From Ciona savignyi (lineage: Eukaryota; Chordata; Ascidiacea; Phlebobranchia; Cionidae), in assembly GCA_000149265.1 (NCBI GenBank), contig CH002693.1, forward strand, positions 142,425-206,424: a stretch of 64,000 nt of DNA, read 5' to 3'. The notes beneath the pieces are model-generated. The model was not told the DNA's origin and searched no databases. It worked only from the letters and a program-made list of their open reading frames with translations. The translations under genes were made by a program, and so were the position numbers. This document shows, one piece after another, positions 22,901-33,962 of this stretch; the stretch's first letter is position 1, and each line of letters starts with the position of its first letter.

Positions 22901-24614
22901 TTCTAATCTAACAGAATAGAAGTATTATCCTATCATTTCGACAGAGTATATTTTCGAAAGTTAACGGGGCAGTTTAAACTATTTTTTGCTTTTACCGTTT
23001 TCAGCAAAGTCCTTTCATGTATCACGGTGTATTTATCTCTTACAGTTTTATCCGAGAAATAATTCAAGCACAGGAATGTCTACACTTCACGGCTTCATGG
23101 CGTTCTTTGCATTTGCCGAACTTATCGTCGCTATCACCCATTCGGTGTATTGCTGCAAATACAAGAGCCTTACACGCACGGTAAGCTGGAGCCTAAAAAA
23201 CAATGAATGTTTAAAACAGTTTTCATAAGAACCGAATAAAAGGTAATAATTGGAACATTCAGTAGAACTAACTGTACTTTACGAACACCATATTATTAAA
23301 AATGTATTATAATATCAGATTAAAGACTATTTAACAACATGTGTCTTTAAGTACATTAGTAAAAAAATATATCATGCTGGAAAATCGTCAGATCACCCCA
23401 CCGTCAGCTTACCTAAGCTATTGCAGCGTTTTGTACGATTCTTAAGTTCCTTTAATTTAGTAGAACCTATTAATCCACTCAGTATATGCAATGTCATTTA
23501 AGTGCCTTGTTCAACGACACAACCGACTAGCTGTTGACCAGATTTAAACCTTCAACACTTTGGTTGAAAAGTGACGCGTTTATCCACCAGACTAATAATT
23601 TAATTGTATTTCGGAGGATGGTAATTTTAATAGCGCGTTGCCATACCTGTTAACACAGACTCCAGCAACTACGGTGCAATACACAACCACATACCAACAA
23701 CCGATCACTCAACAGATGCCAGTAACAAGCATAGGACAACCAGGTAAACTAAAATGGGATGGAAAAACGTAAGCGGCGTTAAATCACACGTTTTACTGTC
23801 GCGTTACTGAATCTCTTTCATCGTATTTGATATTATAGCAGAATGCTACAGTTTTGGACCAACTTATACTTTTATTAGTTCTAGCCAATTGCTCTTTCTT
23901 GTTGTATCCGATTTATATCTAATCAGTAAACTAAACCTTACTTGGAAAATTGTCAGATAACTTTCAATTCACTGGGTTCCGGCAATGTCCGCTAAGATTC
24001 CTGACCACGGACTTAACCGATTAGATAGCGAATAGTTTCGAAGCTGCAACCCTTCGGCTGAAAGGCGACACACTAATCAACCGAGCTAATCGGTCGAATA
24101 ATTCTTGATAATGCTACATTTTTCAAAAACAGGGATGGCAATAACCACGACATATCCTGCAGTTCAAACAGTTCCGTATCAAAACAACCAAACACCAATA
24201 TACTCCAACCAAGCTAACATGATGGTAATAAAAATAGTTCAACTATATAGCGAGTTTGTTTTCTAAAATATATATTATGGCTTTATACGCACTGGAATAC
24301 TTAATGGAAATACATTTAAAAATATTTTGTAAAACGATAAAAACATTTTAGATGAGCCAACCTGCTACAAGTATGTCGTCACCCATCACCATGGCACCAA
24401 CTGGTATGTCATCGTCGGTCATGACGTCACCTACAGCCTTGACACTGCCCAGTTACACAGAGGTAAAGTGATGATACGATATCCATGTATTATGTACATT
24501 GTGGTAAACGCAAAGGGATTATTGTTGCCTTGTTACTTATTGCATGTTAGCAATATTTAGAACTTTCAGTTTGTTAATTAAGTACGGAACACTTTTCAGC
24601 TGAAGAATAAATGA
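19986..24614 (+). CDS. CD20/MS4A-like four-pass membrane protein, paralogue A
   Basis: Nine exons: 19986-20090, 21232-21357, 21962-22018, 22247-22534, 23046-23180, 23659-23743, 24133-24224, 24352-24462 and a tentative last exon 24600-24614, giving about 337 residues. The order is a Thr/Ala-rich cytoplasmic N-terminus; helix 1 (exons 1-2); helix 2 across the exon 2-3 join (SAGVWCGIFFLVAGILAVVS); a short loop VEPNNCK; helix 3 (exon 4 start, MVMSIFAAIFAATMFGIEI); a Tyr/Ser/Cys-rich extracellular loop; helix 4 in exon 5 (HGFMAFFAFAELIVA) followed by CCKYK; and a Pro/Gln/Thr-rich tail. Topology and the WCGIFF, EPNNC and AELIVA blocks match the CD20/MS4A family, which supports receptor or channel-associated functions in vertebrates; the role here is unknown. 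Exon 5 starts five codons earlier than in paralogues B-D. The last exon is short and weakly supported. Confidence 0.85.
20465..21098. mobile_element. Candidate hAT-like non-autonomous element in intron 1 of A
   Basis: CAGTGGTTCCCAACCT at the left and AGGTTAGGAACCACTG at the right are 15/16 inverted matches. The start CAGTGGTTCCCAACC is a common hAT terminus. No convincing 8-bp flanking duplication was found, which lowers confidence. A tRNA-Ser-like repeat (20980-21080) lies inside the right end. Confidence 0.5.
20980..21080 (+). mobile_element. tRNA-Ser-like repeat
   Basis: ATGGTTAACGTAACCGA head, ACAAAAACGATCCCAGTGAC middle and TTTGGGTTCGAAACTTTACT B-box block match the family copies at 41745 and 59890. 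Confidence 0.6.
21505..21648 (-). mobile_element. Degenerate SINE fragment in intron 2 of A
   Basis: AGAACCCGTTAAGCCATTTG, a decayed core and the head block AACCCTTCGGTTAAAAGGCC are in the expected order for a minus-strand copy. Confidence 0.55.
21697..21885 (+). mobile_element. Very degenerate SINE relic in intron 2 of A
   Basis: CTTCAGGTGGCTGGATCG, CGCTAGTTAGTCGG and GGTGATTTTGCCCGTTTGAT line up with head, post-B-box and tail blocks of a plus-strand SINE. Confidence 0.35.
22655..22722 (+). mobile_element. SINE head fragment in intron 4 of A
   Basis: CAGCCCAAAGGTTGTAGGGT CGAAAC matches the tRNA-like head and B box; nothing of the body follows. Confidence 0.4.
23378..23600 (-). mobile_element. 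SINE, tail-truncated, intron 5 of A
   Basis: Reads AAAATCGTCAGATCACCCCA to CCACCAGACTAAT with clear core and head. Confidence 0.75.
23941..24097 (-). mobile_element. SINE with internal deletion, intron 6 of A
   Basis: Body start (AATTGTCAGATAAC) is fused to TTCACTGGGTTCCGGCAATG, followed by core and head ending GCTAATCGGTCGA. Confidence 0.7.
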
Positions 24615-24769
24615 GACCATATTTGATACGCTTACACCAAGAGATTATACATAGGCATCATATAAGTAATCGAAGTAGGGACTTTTACAGTCACAACTCT
24701 ACAATTAAGTTACAATCGTCAAACACAACGCATGAGTTACAATGGGAATAATTATTTATTTAACGATCC

Positions 24770-25615
24770 ACCCAGGCAAGCCCAATGCCGGAGAGCAAGC
24801 AATATTGATATAGCCTTTTCCGAAAGTACAGAGTGATTCACCAGATACACCACCTTTTAATCATCATCTAAATGACGTTTTGAGTTCTTTTGATTTGCTA
24901 TAAACACCATTCGACAAGCAGCATATATATAACGTATATTTTTCGTGATTTACGTTATACACCATTTCATACGAAACATATGATTGTCTTTTCTTACCCA
25001 CGCTGACATAATCTTCCTTCATTATTCGTTAATTTAGATTGCTCTTAATTCTGATTTAAAATGTGATTTTGTTATAGCCAGCGAAGTTATACAGAGAAAT
25101 CTTTATATGCAAAAGTTTTTATAGTCGATGGCTCTTGTATAATATTCTGATTGCTCTTGTAGGGTAATCTTACGGAAGTGGTAATTATTTTCCCATTCAC
25201 TGGAATACCCTTTTTTATCTGTTAAATCATTCACATAGTTCCAATTGAATCAGTAGTATGTATTCTGTATATCCATAACTGTGATATCTCCATTGAAAAC
25301 AATATATGAACATTCCGATTTTTTACATTGTTTATTTAGAATTATATTAAAATTAATGTCGATTACTTTATTTTTTCAAAAACGTTCATTTTTTATATAT
25401 CATTTTATTTTTTAATGCATAGAAATGTGTAACTAGATATTGAATGCATAATATGTATATAACATCAATAAAACTTCGTTCATAAAAACTTGGTTATTTT
25501 TTTACCCGGCTTAGCTTTCGAAACTATGAAGTGGTTGTCATGAAGACGGGTTTGATATAATATAGAGATTGATATATGTATTGGTTACCTTTATCAGTGG
25601 GCCATATAAGAATAA
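24770..25615. repeat. Direct duplication downstream of A, copy 1
   Basis: Blocks such as GCCGGAGAGCAAGCAATATT, GATTGCTCTTAATTCTGATT and ATTGTTTATTTAGAATTATA recur in the same order at 26085-27095 (copy 2). A decayed minus-strand tRNA-Ser-like repeat closes both copies. AATAAA at 25467-25472 could be the distal polyadenylation signal of gene A. Confidence 0.6.
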
Positions 25616-25649
25616 AACAAAACATGAGTCCATTTTCACTAGGACCCTT

Positions 25650-26015
25650 TCAAATCATTTAACTGACCATTTGTTAATTAATTACATTTTAACTACGGCC
25701 TTATTAATAAGGACTTATTAAAATAATACCATTTCAACTAAATCCTTTTTAACTGATATCTTTTAAATGAGGTAGGTTATTCAAGATTGTTTCTGAGACA
25801 AGTTTAACTAAGAATTTTTAAATGAACATTTTAAACTAGTTTAAGTTTAATTAAAATCGTTTTAATAAAACGAGTTTAATTAAAAATATTTAAACAATAA
25901 AATTTAATTAAAATTATTTAAAAACAAAACAAAAAAAGTTGAATTAAAAACGCTTTAAAATAAAAAAAAGTTAATTAAAATCATTTAAAAAAGAAAGTTT
26001 AAAAATCGTTTTTAG
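25650..26015. repeat. AT-rich degenerate repeat based on TTTAATTAAAA
   Basis: Many loose copies of GTTTAATTAAAATCATTTAA. Simple-sequence-like, between the two copies of the direct duplication. Confidence 0.5.
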
Positions 26016-26084
26016 AATTCCATTGATCTCAATGAATTATATCATTTTTGTAAAATAAGAGAAAACTCCAAATGAATCATGTCG

Positions 26085-27095
26085 TGTTTTACCCAGACAA
26101 ACTCACTGCCGGACAGCAAACAATATTGATGTATAATTCTGTCAATGTCCGAATGTACAGATTGAAGCACGACCTACGCCACCTGTCAAGCAATATGTAA
26201 ATGTAGGCCTATATTTTACTATTGATTTGCTTTACTTTATAAACACTATTTGACAAGTATTTTGCAAATGAAATATCTTTTTCTTTTGATTTGATATTTA
26301 CACCACCTGTCAAGCATTATGTAAATGACTTATATTTTCTTAACCATATTGACGTAATTTCGCTTCTTTATAGTCAGTCATTTAGATTGTACTTAATTCT
26401 GATTTAAGAAATTATTTTTATAACAAGTTTATTTCATAATATATTGAGATGCAAATGGTTTTATATTCGTGTATATCATTTTAATTATTTTATTAGTGCA
26501 TATCGGTTAAATCCAATGGATTAAAGGCTTCTAATAGCTTGAAGCAATTTTTGAATCATACACAACACACTATATGTGCTCCGGTAACCCGTCGGTGGGC
26601 ACAAGCTAATCTAATGATTGCCCATGTGCTAACACTTCCACATTTTTTCGTTCACGGAAATAACTATGTACACCTTATCCTATCTTTCAAATCATCAACA
26701 TAGTTTTAATTAAATCAGTCTTAAGTTTGCATATGATCATTACTGTGAGATATTGAAATCAATATATGGACAATCTTATTTGTTGCATTGTTTATTCAGA
26801 ATCATATAAAAAAATGTTCTATTTAAAATTAAAACAAATCTTCACATATATGGCATTTTAACAATATTAAGAACCTGTATTGTGATATTACGAAAACGTT
26901 TACAACCAGATATTACAGCAAGCACCTGTACATTATGATTGTTGATATTATTAAAACTTTGTAGAAATGAACTTAACTACTTTATTTGGAATTGCTAGTT
27001 CTCAATCCCCTGAAAGTATCGTCACCAAGACTGTTTTGATATAGAAATTGGGACATGTATTGACTGCGTTAACCATTAAGCCACATGTTTTATTT
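26085..27095. repeat. Direct duplication downstream of A, copy 2
   Basis: Matches 24770-25615 block by block, but is longer because a SINE (26506-26684) sits within it that is absent from copy 1, where a shorter, different SINE-like scrap (near 25190) lies. Confidence 0.55.
26506..26684 (+). mobile_element. SINE 3' half
   Basis: ATCCAATGGATTAAAGG, CATACACAACACACTATATG, GTCGGTGGGCACAAGC and the tail CACCTTATCCTATC are in order. Head missing. Confidence 0.75.
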
Positions 27096-27654
27096 GCGCA
27101 ACAACTTAGTTAAAATTCTATTAACACATTCATATGTTAAAGTTTTGATCTTGATTTTATCCCGGGGATTTGTCAATCCGAACCGCTCGGATACAATTGA
27201 GAACAATAAAGAATCTACATTCCGTCCACAACTTTAGAGACATTGTTCTAAAATCCATCGAATCAATAATTATTCCAAATCGCATTATTGTTGAAATTTT
27301 CCTGAGGTAGGCCTATGTTACATGTTGTATCGTTTTTCAGTTCTGATGATCCGAAAAATCACTGTCTAGGTACAAAAACAAATTAAACAATAACTAGAGA
27401 GTGTCAACCACGTGTTTAACCACCACCATTTGTAAAACACATTTTGTATGCCATATATTCATGCTACAGGGTCCCTAACCACAATTTGTATTTTATACAC
27501 TGAGTATGTAGTTTGTTTCTGTAAGCATAAACGCATGGGTCCCATAGTTGTCCAACCAAACTTCTTTTCAATGTGTAGTTAAAAAAAGAATAAACATCTT
27601 AATTTACGAACATTTTACCTTAAATGTTTTAAATTAAACCTTTTTAAACGCTGT

Positions 27655-28215
27655 AATGAAATAAAGGAAATTCCCCTCTAGGTTTAGTAGATGAGTTTCT
27701 GTTTTCACATATGTTGGCCATGTTATGTAACAATTCTTAAAGTTTTAATGTGATTTGTCGACTCATTGTTGTAGATGTAAGTGCGATATGGCATGCCTGT
27801 CACAATCATAATTCAGGAACATATCTTCGTTTTTAGGGGAATCACTCTAAGCAAATCTTTTCTTTCTTTTAATTGGCCTAAAGTGTCTAATGGTCTAACA
27901 TTTAACCAAATCTGATCAAAATTAAAGCAGCCGTTCAAGCGCTATGGCCTAAAAAGCTAATTTTGTTTAAAAAATGACCGTTTTGGTTTTTAACGTCCAA
28001 GGGGAATTCCCCTAAATTGATTACCCAAAATTTTGATTTCTGCATATCTAGGCCATGTTGTCTAGAAAATCACCAAGTTTCATTGCGATTCTATTATTCC
28101 TTCTGGTAGATGTCGGGGCGCCATGCCATGCCTGTCAAGCGTTTGACAAGGAAAAAAAAAGAAAAAAAACGGACAAAAACAATATGTGTCCCATTTTATC
28201 AAATGGGACCCATAA
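27655..28215 (+). repeat. Dispersed ~330-bp repeat, about 1.7 units
   Basis: Contains the family blocks GGTTTTTAACGTCCAAGGGG, TTCAAGCGCTATGG and ATGTCGGGGCGCCATGCCAT. Ends in an A-rich run, GGACAAAAACAATATGTGTC and a small hairpin CCCATTTTATCAAATGGG. Related arrays lie at 34113-35090 and 44075-45290. Confidence 0.7.
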
Positions 28216-28986
28216 TTAGGGAAATTCAGACTTCTGTACCTTTAAAAAACACTCCTCTCTCATGTATAACATATACTCATACTTAGTTCTCTCGTTATAT
28301 TGAATCCACCACACCATTTAAAGACTATTTATTGTTCTTTTTTCCCACTTTTGTTACTGGTTTATAAAGATATTTCTTCTTTTTTTTAACCTGGGTTTTC
28401 TGCTAATGAATTTTTCGTTTACAATAATGTTTTCAGTATCGTTTAAATATAAAAAATAAACCATTTTTAATGTTCTCCCTATCTTTAAATGTTTAGTGTT
28501 AAACAACGTTCTTTGGGGTAATATGGTTCCAATTTTAATGAATTCACAAATACAAAAGTTATCAGCTAATAAAATTTTGGTAAGAATTATCCTTAGCTTT
28601 ACATTCACCATGCTTTTTAGTTAATTTCAAATAGCTCTGTAATAACACAGTGGATTAATAGGTTGAAAATGCTGCAATATACCCTCACACACTTGACATC
28701 ACCTAAGAGGCAAAATTTGATCACCAATAACCAAGTAAACAGTGTGAATATTCCTGAGCCGAGAACAGCTCCGGTAATGTAACAATAAAGTAATATGATG
28801 GTATTAACCCAGTGTATTAAACATTAAACTATCAAAGGAATGCGAGTGTGGGATTTTTATACAACACACTACAATAATTGGGTAACCTGTGGTAGGTACA
28901 AGGTAATCTCACAATGTGTTTTACAGTTTTCGAGATAAAACACGAATATCTAATCAAGCAATTTAAAACAATTTTTACAAAATATT
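28216..28986. other. Intergenic DNA with a SINE scrap
   Basis: AT-rich. A plus-strand SINE 3' fragment is recognisable at about 28836-28955 (CAACACACTACAATAATTGG, then a degenerate tail CACGAATATCTAATC). The 85-codon minus-strand open frame at 28354-28611 has low-complexity composition and no recognisable motif, and I do not call it a gene. Confidence 0.45.
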
Positions 28987-28992
28987 TTTATT
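28987..28992 (-). promoter_or_regulatory. Polyadenylation signal AATAAA for dUTPase
   Basis: AATAAA on the minus strand, about 130 bases after the dUTPase stop codon. Confidence 0.5.
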
Positions 28993-29122
28993 AAAGAAAC
29001 AGACAGCCAAGCACATCAGTCTATGAGTAATATGTGTTAACAACTACTGTATACGATTGTGGATTCTAACTTTCACAAAAAGGTAAACAACTCCTAAGGA
29101 TTGTTGATTCCAACATTTCAAT

Positions 29123-32100
29123 TCAGTTGTGGCCGGTGGAGCCAAAGCCTCTTTCACCTCTCTCCGTCTTCTCCAATGTCTAAAAATTTTAACATAAATC
29201 AATTAAACCAGGCAACATACGGACACGCCCGCCCGTAAAGAGATTTTAACCAGCCCATAGAGTATAGACTATCTAACCATACGCTGTAATTAAGATATTG
29301 AATACTATTCATGTAATAATCCGGCCCGCCAAGGACTTTATTTTCCCACATCTGGCCCGCCGACTAGAGAAGGTGCCCACCTCTGATTTAACCCATACAA
29401 TTCAAAGGCATAAAATTTCTACTTCATACCTCAAGTTCTTGTAATTCTGGCAAGAATATTTGTTCACAAATCAACTGTGCAATTCTGTCCCCTTTTTTGA
29501 CTGAAAGTGAAATTAGCATAATATATAAAATATGGCTTTTTATTGCAGATAGTGTACTATCCCTAAGAGCTAAATAGTTTCATCAATCATTTTTTTATTG
29601 GACACACGATCACTAGTTCTGGGTATTACAGGCTAAGGAATAACATGATACATACATTACCATCTCGCAGCTACAAGGCAAAATGGGAAAGATTTTTTTA
29701 TATAGAGATAAGATAAAGATACATTCAAATCTTTACAATTGCTTAATTGAAAAAAATGCTTGTCTTATTTAATTGAAATAATCTTCAATAAAAAGTAATT
29801 TAACAATTTCAAAGAATTAAATCAGCTAACGAATATAACTAAAGGACTTTACTAAAAATTATAGTTTATTTCCAGTCCTTAAGTTTATTGAATAAACTCA
29901 AGTTAGATGGTTGAAGAATAAAATATAAGAACCTTCAAAATCGCTGCCGTTGAAATTAAACAAAATGACATCCACGTCTCCCCGGTAATCTTGGTCAATA
30001 ACTCCAGCGCCAACATCGATGAAATGATCGATTGTCGGACTTGACCGTGGAGCCACTCGCCCATAACAACCATCTGGTAAATGGATTTGAATATCGGTCT
30101 TGATCAATTGTTTACCTCCCGCTGGGACAGTTGCATCGTATGCACTAGAAAAAATATGTTTATTAAGATTTATCTAAGGTTGCTGTTTTTTATCTTCTGA
30201 ATTATAAACATCGGCAATCTGCCGTCAGCCAATTTGGTGTTGAATGATATACCATCTGTGGAAGTTGGAACATGCTAACACAGTTATTCTTAGTGCAACC
30301 GGTTAGTCTGGTGGTTAAGTGCGACTCCTTTTAACTGAAAGGTTGCAGGTTTGAAACTGGTCGCTAGCTAGTCGGTTGTGTCCTTGGGCAAGGTACTTAA
30401 TGGACATTGCCTGAACCCATCAGATTAATGGTTTCTAGCAAATTGAAGGAACATGTCTGTCATACACAACACACCGCAATATCTCCGGTAACCCAACGGT
30501 GGGAGCGAGGTAATCTGACGATTGTCCGTGTGTTAACCCCCTTGGTTTTCCCATTTACATTTTATTTATAAACATGAATATCATATCTATATAGATGGCG
30601 TACATAACCAATTAACCTATATGGAAAGTATGTCACTTTTCGCCGAGATCTCGAGTGTGCACGCACTAAATATTTAAGTGGGCTGTGTGCAAACGTCCAA
30701 GAGTGCACACTTCAAGTGTGCACACAATCTTCTTTCAATTACTGTTTTGTCAAAATCTTAAACAAACCAATTATGCTATCCTAAATCTACTGTATCCGTC
30801 AGCTAATATATTCATCTACACTACATAACATAGGGTATGCTACTTAACAAAAAATGTACTGACAGTAAATTACCCGAAGTCTAGAGGTAGGTTTACAGGT
30901 TTGTTGGAAATTATACGATGTTTATGTTATAAGCATAAGGCCGGGTCAACACACACGCTCACGAGCCGGCGCACCGTTGGTTTGTTTCTCATATAAGCTG
31001 GCTCCCAAGCATACGCTCAGTATAAAGAAACAATTACCTATCCACCAGCTCGCAACGTGTGTGAAATTAATCTACCCAAGTGTGAAAAGACGGAGGGAAA
31101 TAAAACTCGAGTGTACAGCTGCCGTACTTTCCTTACTGGTCAATTAAGACCTTTATGCGCGATGGGTTGCCGTTCCTCTTATGTCAGTGACGAAAATACT
31201 TCGTCCCGCTCAAGAAATACCCCGTCCTGCTCATGTTAGTGACGAAAATACTTCTTCCCACTCATGATTCACCCCGTCCTGCTCATGCTAGCGACGAAAA
31301 TACTTCGTCCCGCTCAAGAAATACCCCGTCCCTCTTATGATAGTGACGAAAATACTTTATCTCGCTCAAGAAATACCCCGTCCCGCTCATGTTAGTAACG
31401 AAAATACCTTATCCCGCTCATGATATACCCCGTCCCTCTCATGATAGTGACGAAAATACTTCATCCCGCTCGAGAAATACCCCGTCCCGCTCATGTTAGT
31501 GACAAAAATACTTCATCCCGCTCGAGAAATACCCCGTCCCGCTCATGTTAGTGACGAAAATACTTCATCCCGCTCATGATATACCCCGTCCCTCTCATGA
31601 TAGTGACGAAAATACGTCATCCCGCTTAAGAAATACCCCGTCCCTCTCATGATAGTAACAGAAATATTTCGTCCCGCTCAAGAAATACCCCGTACCGCTC
31701 ATGATATACCCCGTCCCGCTTATGATATACCCCGTCCCGCTCATGTTAGTGACGAAAATACTTCGTCCCGCTCATAAAATAACCCGTCCCGCTCATGTTA
31801 GTGACGAAAATACTTCATCCCGCTCAAGAAATACCCCGTCCCGCTCATGTTAGTGACGAAAATACTTCGTCCCGCTCAAGAAATACACCGTCCCGCTCAT
31901 GTTAGTGACGAAAATACTTCGTCCCGCTTATAAAATAACCCGTCCCTCTCATGTTAGTGACGAAAATACTTCATCCCGCTCAAGAAATACCCCGCCCCTC
32001 TCATGTTAGTGACGAAAATACTTCGTCCCGCTCAAGAAATACACCGTCCCGCTCATGTTAGTGACGAAAATACTTCGTCCCGCTTATAAAATAACCCGTC

Positions 32101-33777
32101 CCGCTCATGTTAGTGACGAAAATACTTCGTCCCGCTCATGTTAGTGACAAAAATACTTCGTCCCGCTCAGGAAATACACCGTCCCGCTCATGTTAGTGAC
32201 AAAAATACTTCGTCCCGCTCAAGAAATACCCCGTCCCGCTCATGTTAGTGACGAAAATACTTCGTCCCGCTCATGTTAGTGACGAAAATACTTCGTCCCG
32301 CTCAGGAAATACCCCGTCCCTCTCATGATGGTGACGAAAATACTTCGTCCCGCTCAAGAAACACCCCGACCCTCTCATGATAGTTACGAAAATACTTCGT
32401 CCCGCTCAAGAAATACCCCGTCCCGCTCATGTTAGTGACGAAAATACTTCGTCCCGCTCATGTTAGCAACGAAAATACTTCGTCCCGCTCAAGAAATACC
32501 CCGTCCCGCTCATGTTAGTGACGAAAATACTTCGTCCCGCTCATGTTAGTGACGAAAATACTTCGTCCCGCTCAAGAAATACCCCGTCCCGCTCATGTTA
32601 GTGACGAAAATACTTCGTCCCGCTCATGTTAGCAACAAAATTACTTTGTCCCGCTCAAGAAATACCCCGTCCCGCTCATGTTAGTGACGAAAATACTTCG
32701 TCCCGCTCATGTTAGTGACGAAAATACTTCGTCCCGCTCAAGAAATACCCCGTCCCTCTCATGATAGTGACGAAAATACTTCGTCCCGCTCGAGAAATAC
32801 CCCGTCCCGCTCATGTTAGTGACGAAAATACTTCGTCCCGCTCAAGAAATACCCCGTCCCTCTCATGATAGTGACGAAAATACTTCGTCCCGCTCGAAAA
32901 ATACCCCGTCCCGCTCATGTTAGTGACGAAAATACTTCGTCCCGCTCAAGAAATAACCCGTCCCGCTCATGTTAGTGACAAAAATACTTCGTCCCGCTCA
33001 AGAAATACCCCGTACCGCTCATGTTGGTGACGAAAATACTTCGTCCCGCTCAAGAAATACCCCGTACCGCTCATGTTGGTGACGAAAATACTTCGTCCCG
33101 CTCAAGAAATACCCCGTCCCTCTCATGATAGTGACGAAAATACTTCGTCCCGCTCAAGAAATACCCCGTCCCGCTCATGTTGGTGACGAAAATACTTCGT
33201 CCCGCTCATGATATACCCCGTCCCGCTCATGTTAGTGACGAAAATACTTCGTCCCGCTCGTGAAATAACCGTCCCGCAGAATAGTGTGTTGTCCCGCCCC
33301 GCTCATCCCGCCCCGCTCTCCCGCAGATTAGTGAGGCCCGTTGTGATGAGTAGTATTGGCTCAAAATATTTAAGTAAAATTTTGGAGGGTTTTGAGTTTT
33401 AGGTTGCAGATCAAAACTTCAATTTTAAATTGTGAAAAAATCTTAAGACTTCCTATGTCAGGATTTTGAGTGACAGCCGTTTTTGTGACCAGTTTGCATT
33501 GGGGAGATGAGGAGAATAATCAGTTGAACGCCTCCCAAAATGAGAGTGATCATGTATATGACTTTAACTTTAATAAAAATGCTCACCTGTACAAATCATA
33601 TCCAGCCGCAAGTGCAGAACCCCTAGTTGGTGTAGTTGCGTTCGCAGTTGTTTTTTTAAATTTTAAAACTGGATTATGAGCAACTTTTTGGTTCTTTTGT
33701 AATTGAACAGAAAAATGTTCTACGTTTTCAGCATAAACTGACATCTTAAAATGGCTATTTTCAGCATAAACTGACAT
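29123..33777 (-). CDS. DUT: dUTP diphosphatase (trimeric dUTPase)
   Basis: Four exons on the minus strand, all phases agreeing: 33587-33777, 29933-30144, 29430-29500 and 29123-29179, about 176 residues. The enzyme hydrolyses dUTP to dUMP and pyrophosphate, keeping uracil out of DNA and feeding dTMP synthesis. All five family motifs are present: [16 protein letters not shown] (across exons 1-2), [26 protein letters not shown] with the uracil-pocket region, [10 protein letters not shown] and the C-terminal phosphate-binding arm [10 protein letters not shown]. The length is close to animal dUTPases. In motif 2 the residue after the conserved Ser is Ser, where Gly is usual (APRSS rather than APRSG), and the following loop SPTID is unusual. 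Two in-frame start codons (33777, 33744) arise from a 33-bp tandem duplication. Intron 1 is 3.4 kb and contains a minisatellite and a SINE. Confidence 0.95.
29209..29385. mobile_element. hAT-type MITE in dUTPase intron 3
   Basis: Copy of the element at 15017-15195 (shared CATGTAATAATCCGGCCCGC and CCCACATCTGGCCCGCCGAC). Ends CAGGCAAC and GTGCCCACCTCTG; flanking 8-mers AATTAAAC and ATTTAACC are only a partial match. Confidence 0.6.
30297..30590 (+). mobile_element. tRNA-derived SINE, full length, dUTPase intron 1
   Basis: Head AACCGGTTAGTCTGGTGGTT, core GTGTCCTTGGGCAAGGTACT, body GGTGGGAGCGAGGTAATCTG, tail ATGAATATCATATC. Little diverged. Confidence 0.88.
30703..30723. repeat. Perfect 21-base palindrome
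   Basis: GTGCACACTT and AAGTGTGCAC flank a single C. More GTGTGCAC motifs lie within 70 bases upstream (30653-30692). In dUTPase intron 1; role unknown. Confidence 0.6.
31170..33310. repeat. Minisatellite array in dUTPase intron 1 (31-bp and 21-bp subunits)
   Basis: More than 2 kb made of two subunits: a 31-mer CGTCCCGCTCATGTTAGTGA CGAAAATACTT and a 21-mer CGTCCCGCTCAAGAAATACC C. They mostly alternate to give a 52-bp unit, with runs where the 31-mer repeats directly. Variants include CATGATAGTGAC and CCTCTCATG. Units at the left and right edges are the most divergent, and the right edge decays into CCCGCCCCGCTC runs. Neither subunit length is a multiple of three, so apparent open frames here are artefacts. 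Confidence 0.95.
33350..33540. repeat. Dispersed repeat, copy next to dUTPase exon 1
   Basis: TTTGGAGGGTTTTGAGTTTT, AGGTTGCAGATC, CCAGTTTGCATTGGGGAGAT and GTTGAACGCCTCC recur in order at 63240-63395 inside an intron of MS4A-like E. Family not identified. Confidence 0.6.
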
Positions 33778-33962
33778 CTTAAAATCAGGTAGTGGCGCTG
33801 GAAAAATAGGAACGCACTAAAGGTTGACTGGCTGACCGGGCTGAAAAGCCTGACTTCGAAAAAGTGTTGCCGAACAAAAACAAAAATTTAAATTTGAAAA
33901 GAACATATATTAGTTTACAATTGTGCCATGTTTAATTGTTTAATTTTAATATTACGTGATGC

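Noticed and set aside
23006-23045. Alternative acceptor for exon 5 of A at 23005 (TTTTCAG/CAAAG)
   Set aside because: It would add 40 nt and shift the frame; the acceptor at 23045 matches the phase of the paralogues.
28354-28611. 85-codon minus-strand frame
   Set aside because: Low-complexity Lys/Ile/Asn composition in AT-rich DNA, with no family motif or splice support.
31170-33310. CRISPR array
   Set aside because: There are no unique spacers; both alternating parts are repeats, and the host is an animal genome.
31057-33402. Open frames within the minisatellite
   Set aside because: Repeat subunits of 31 and 21 bp are not coding repeats; the frames are by-products.
33785-33800. E2F-like site (GTGGCGCTGG) just upstream of the dUTPase start
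   Set aside because: dUTPase genes are often E2F targets, but the sequence departs from TTTSSCGC and one weak match is not evidence.
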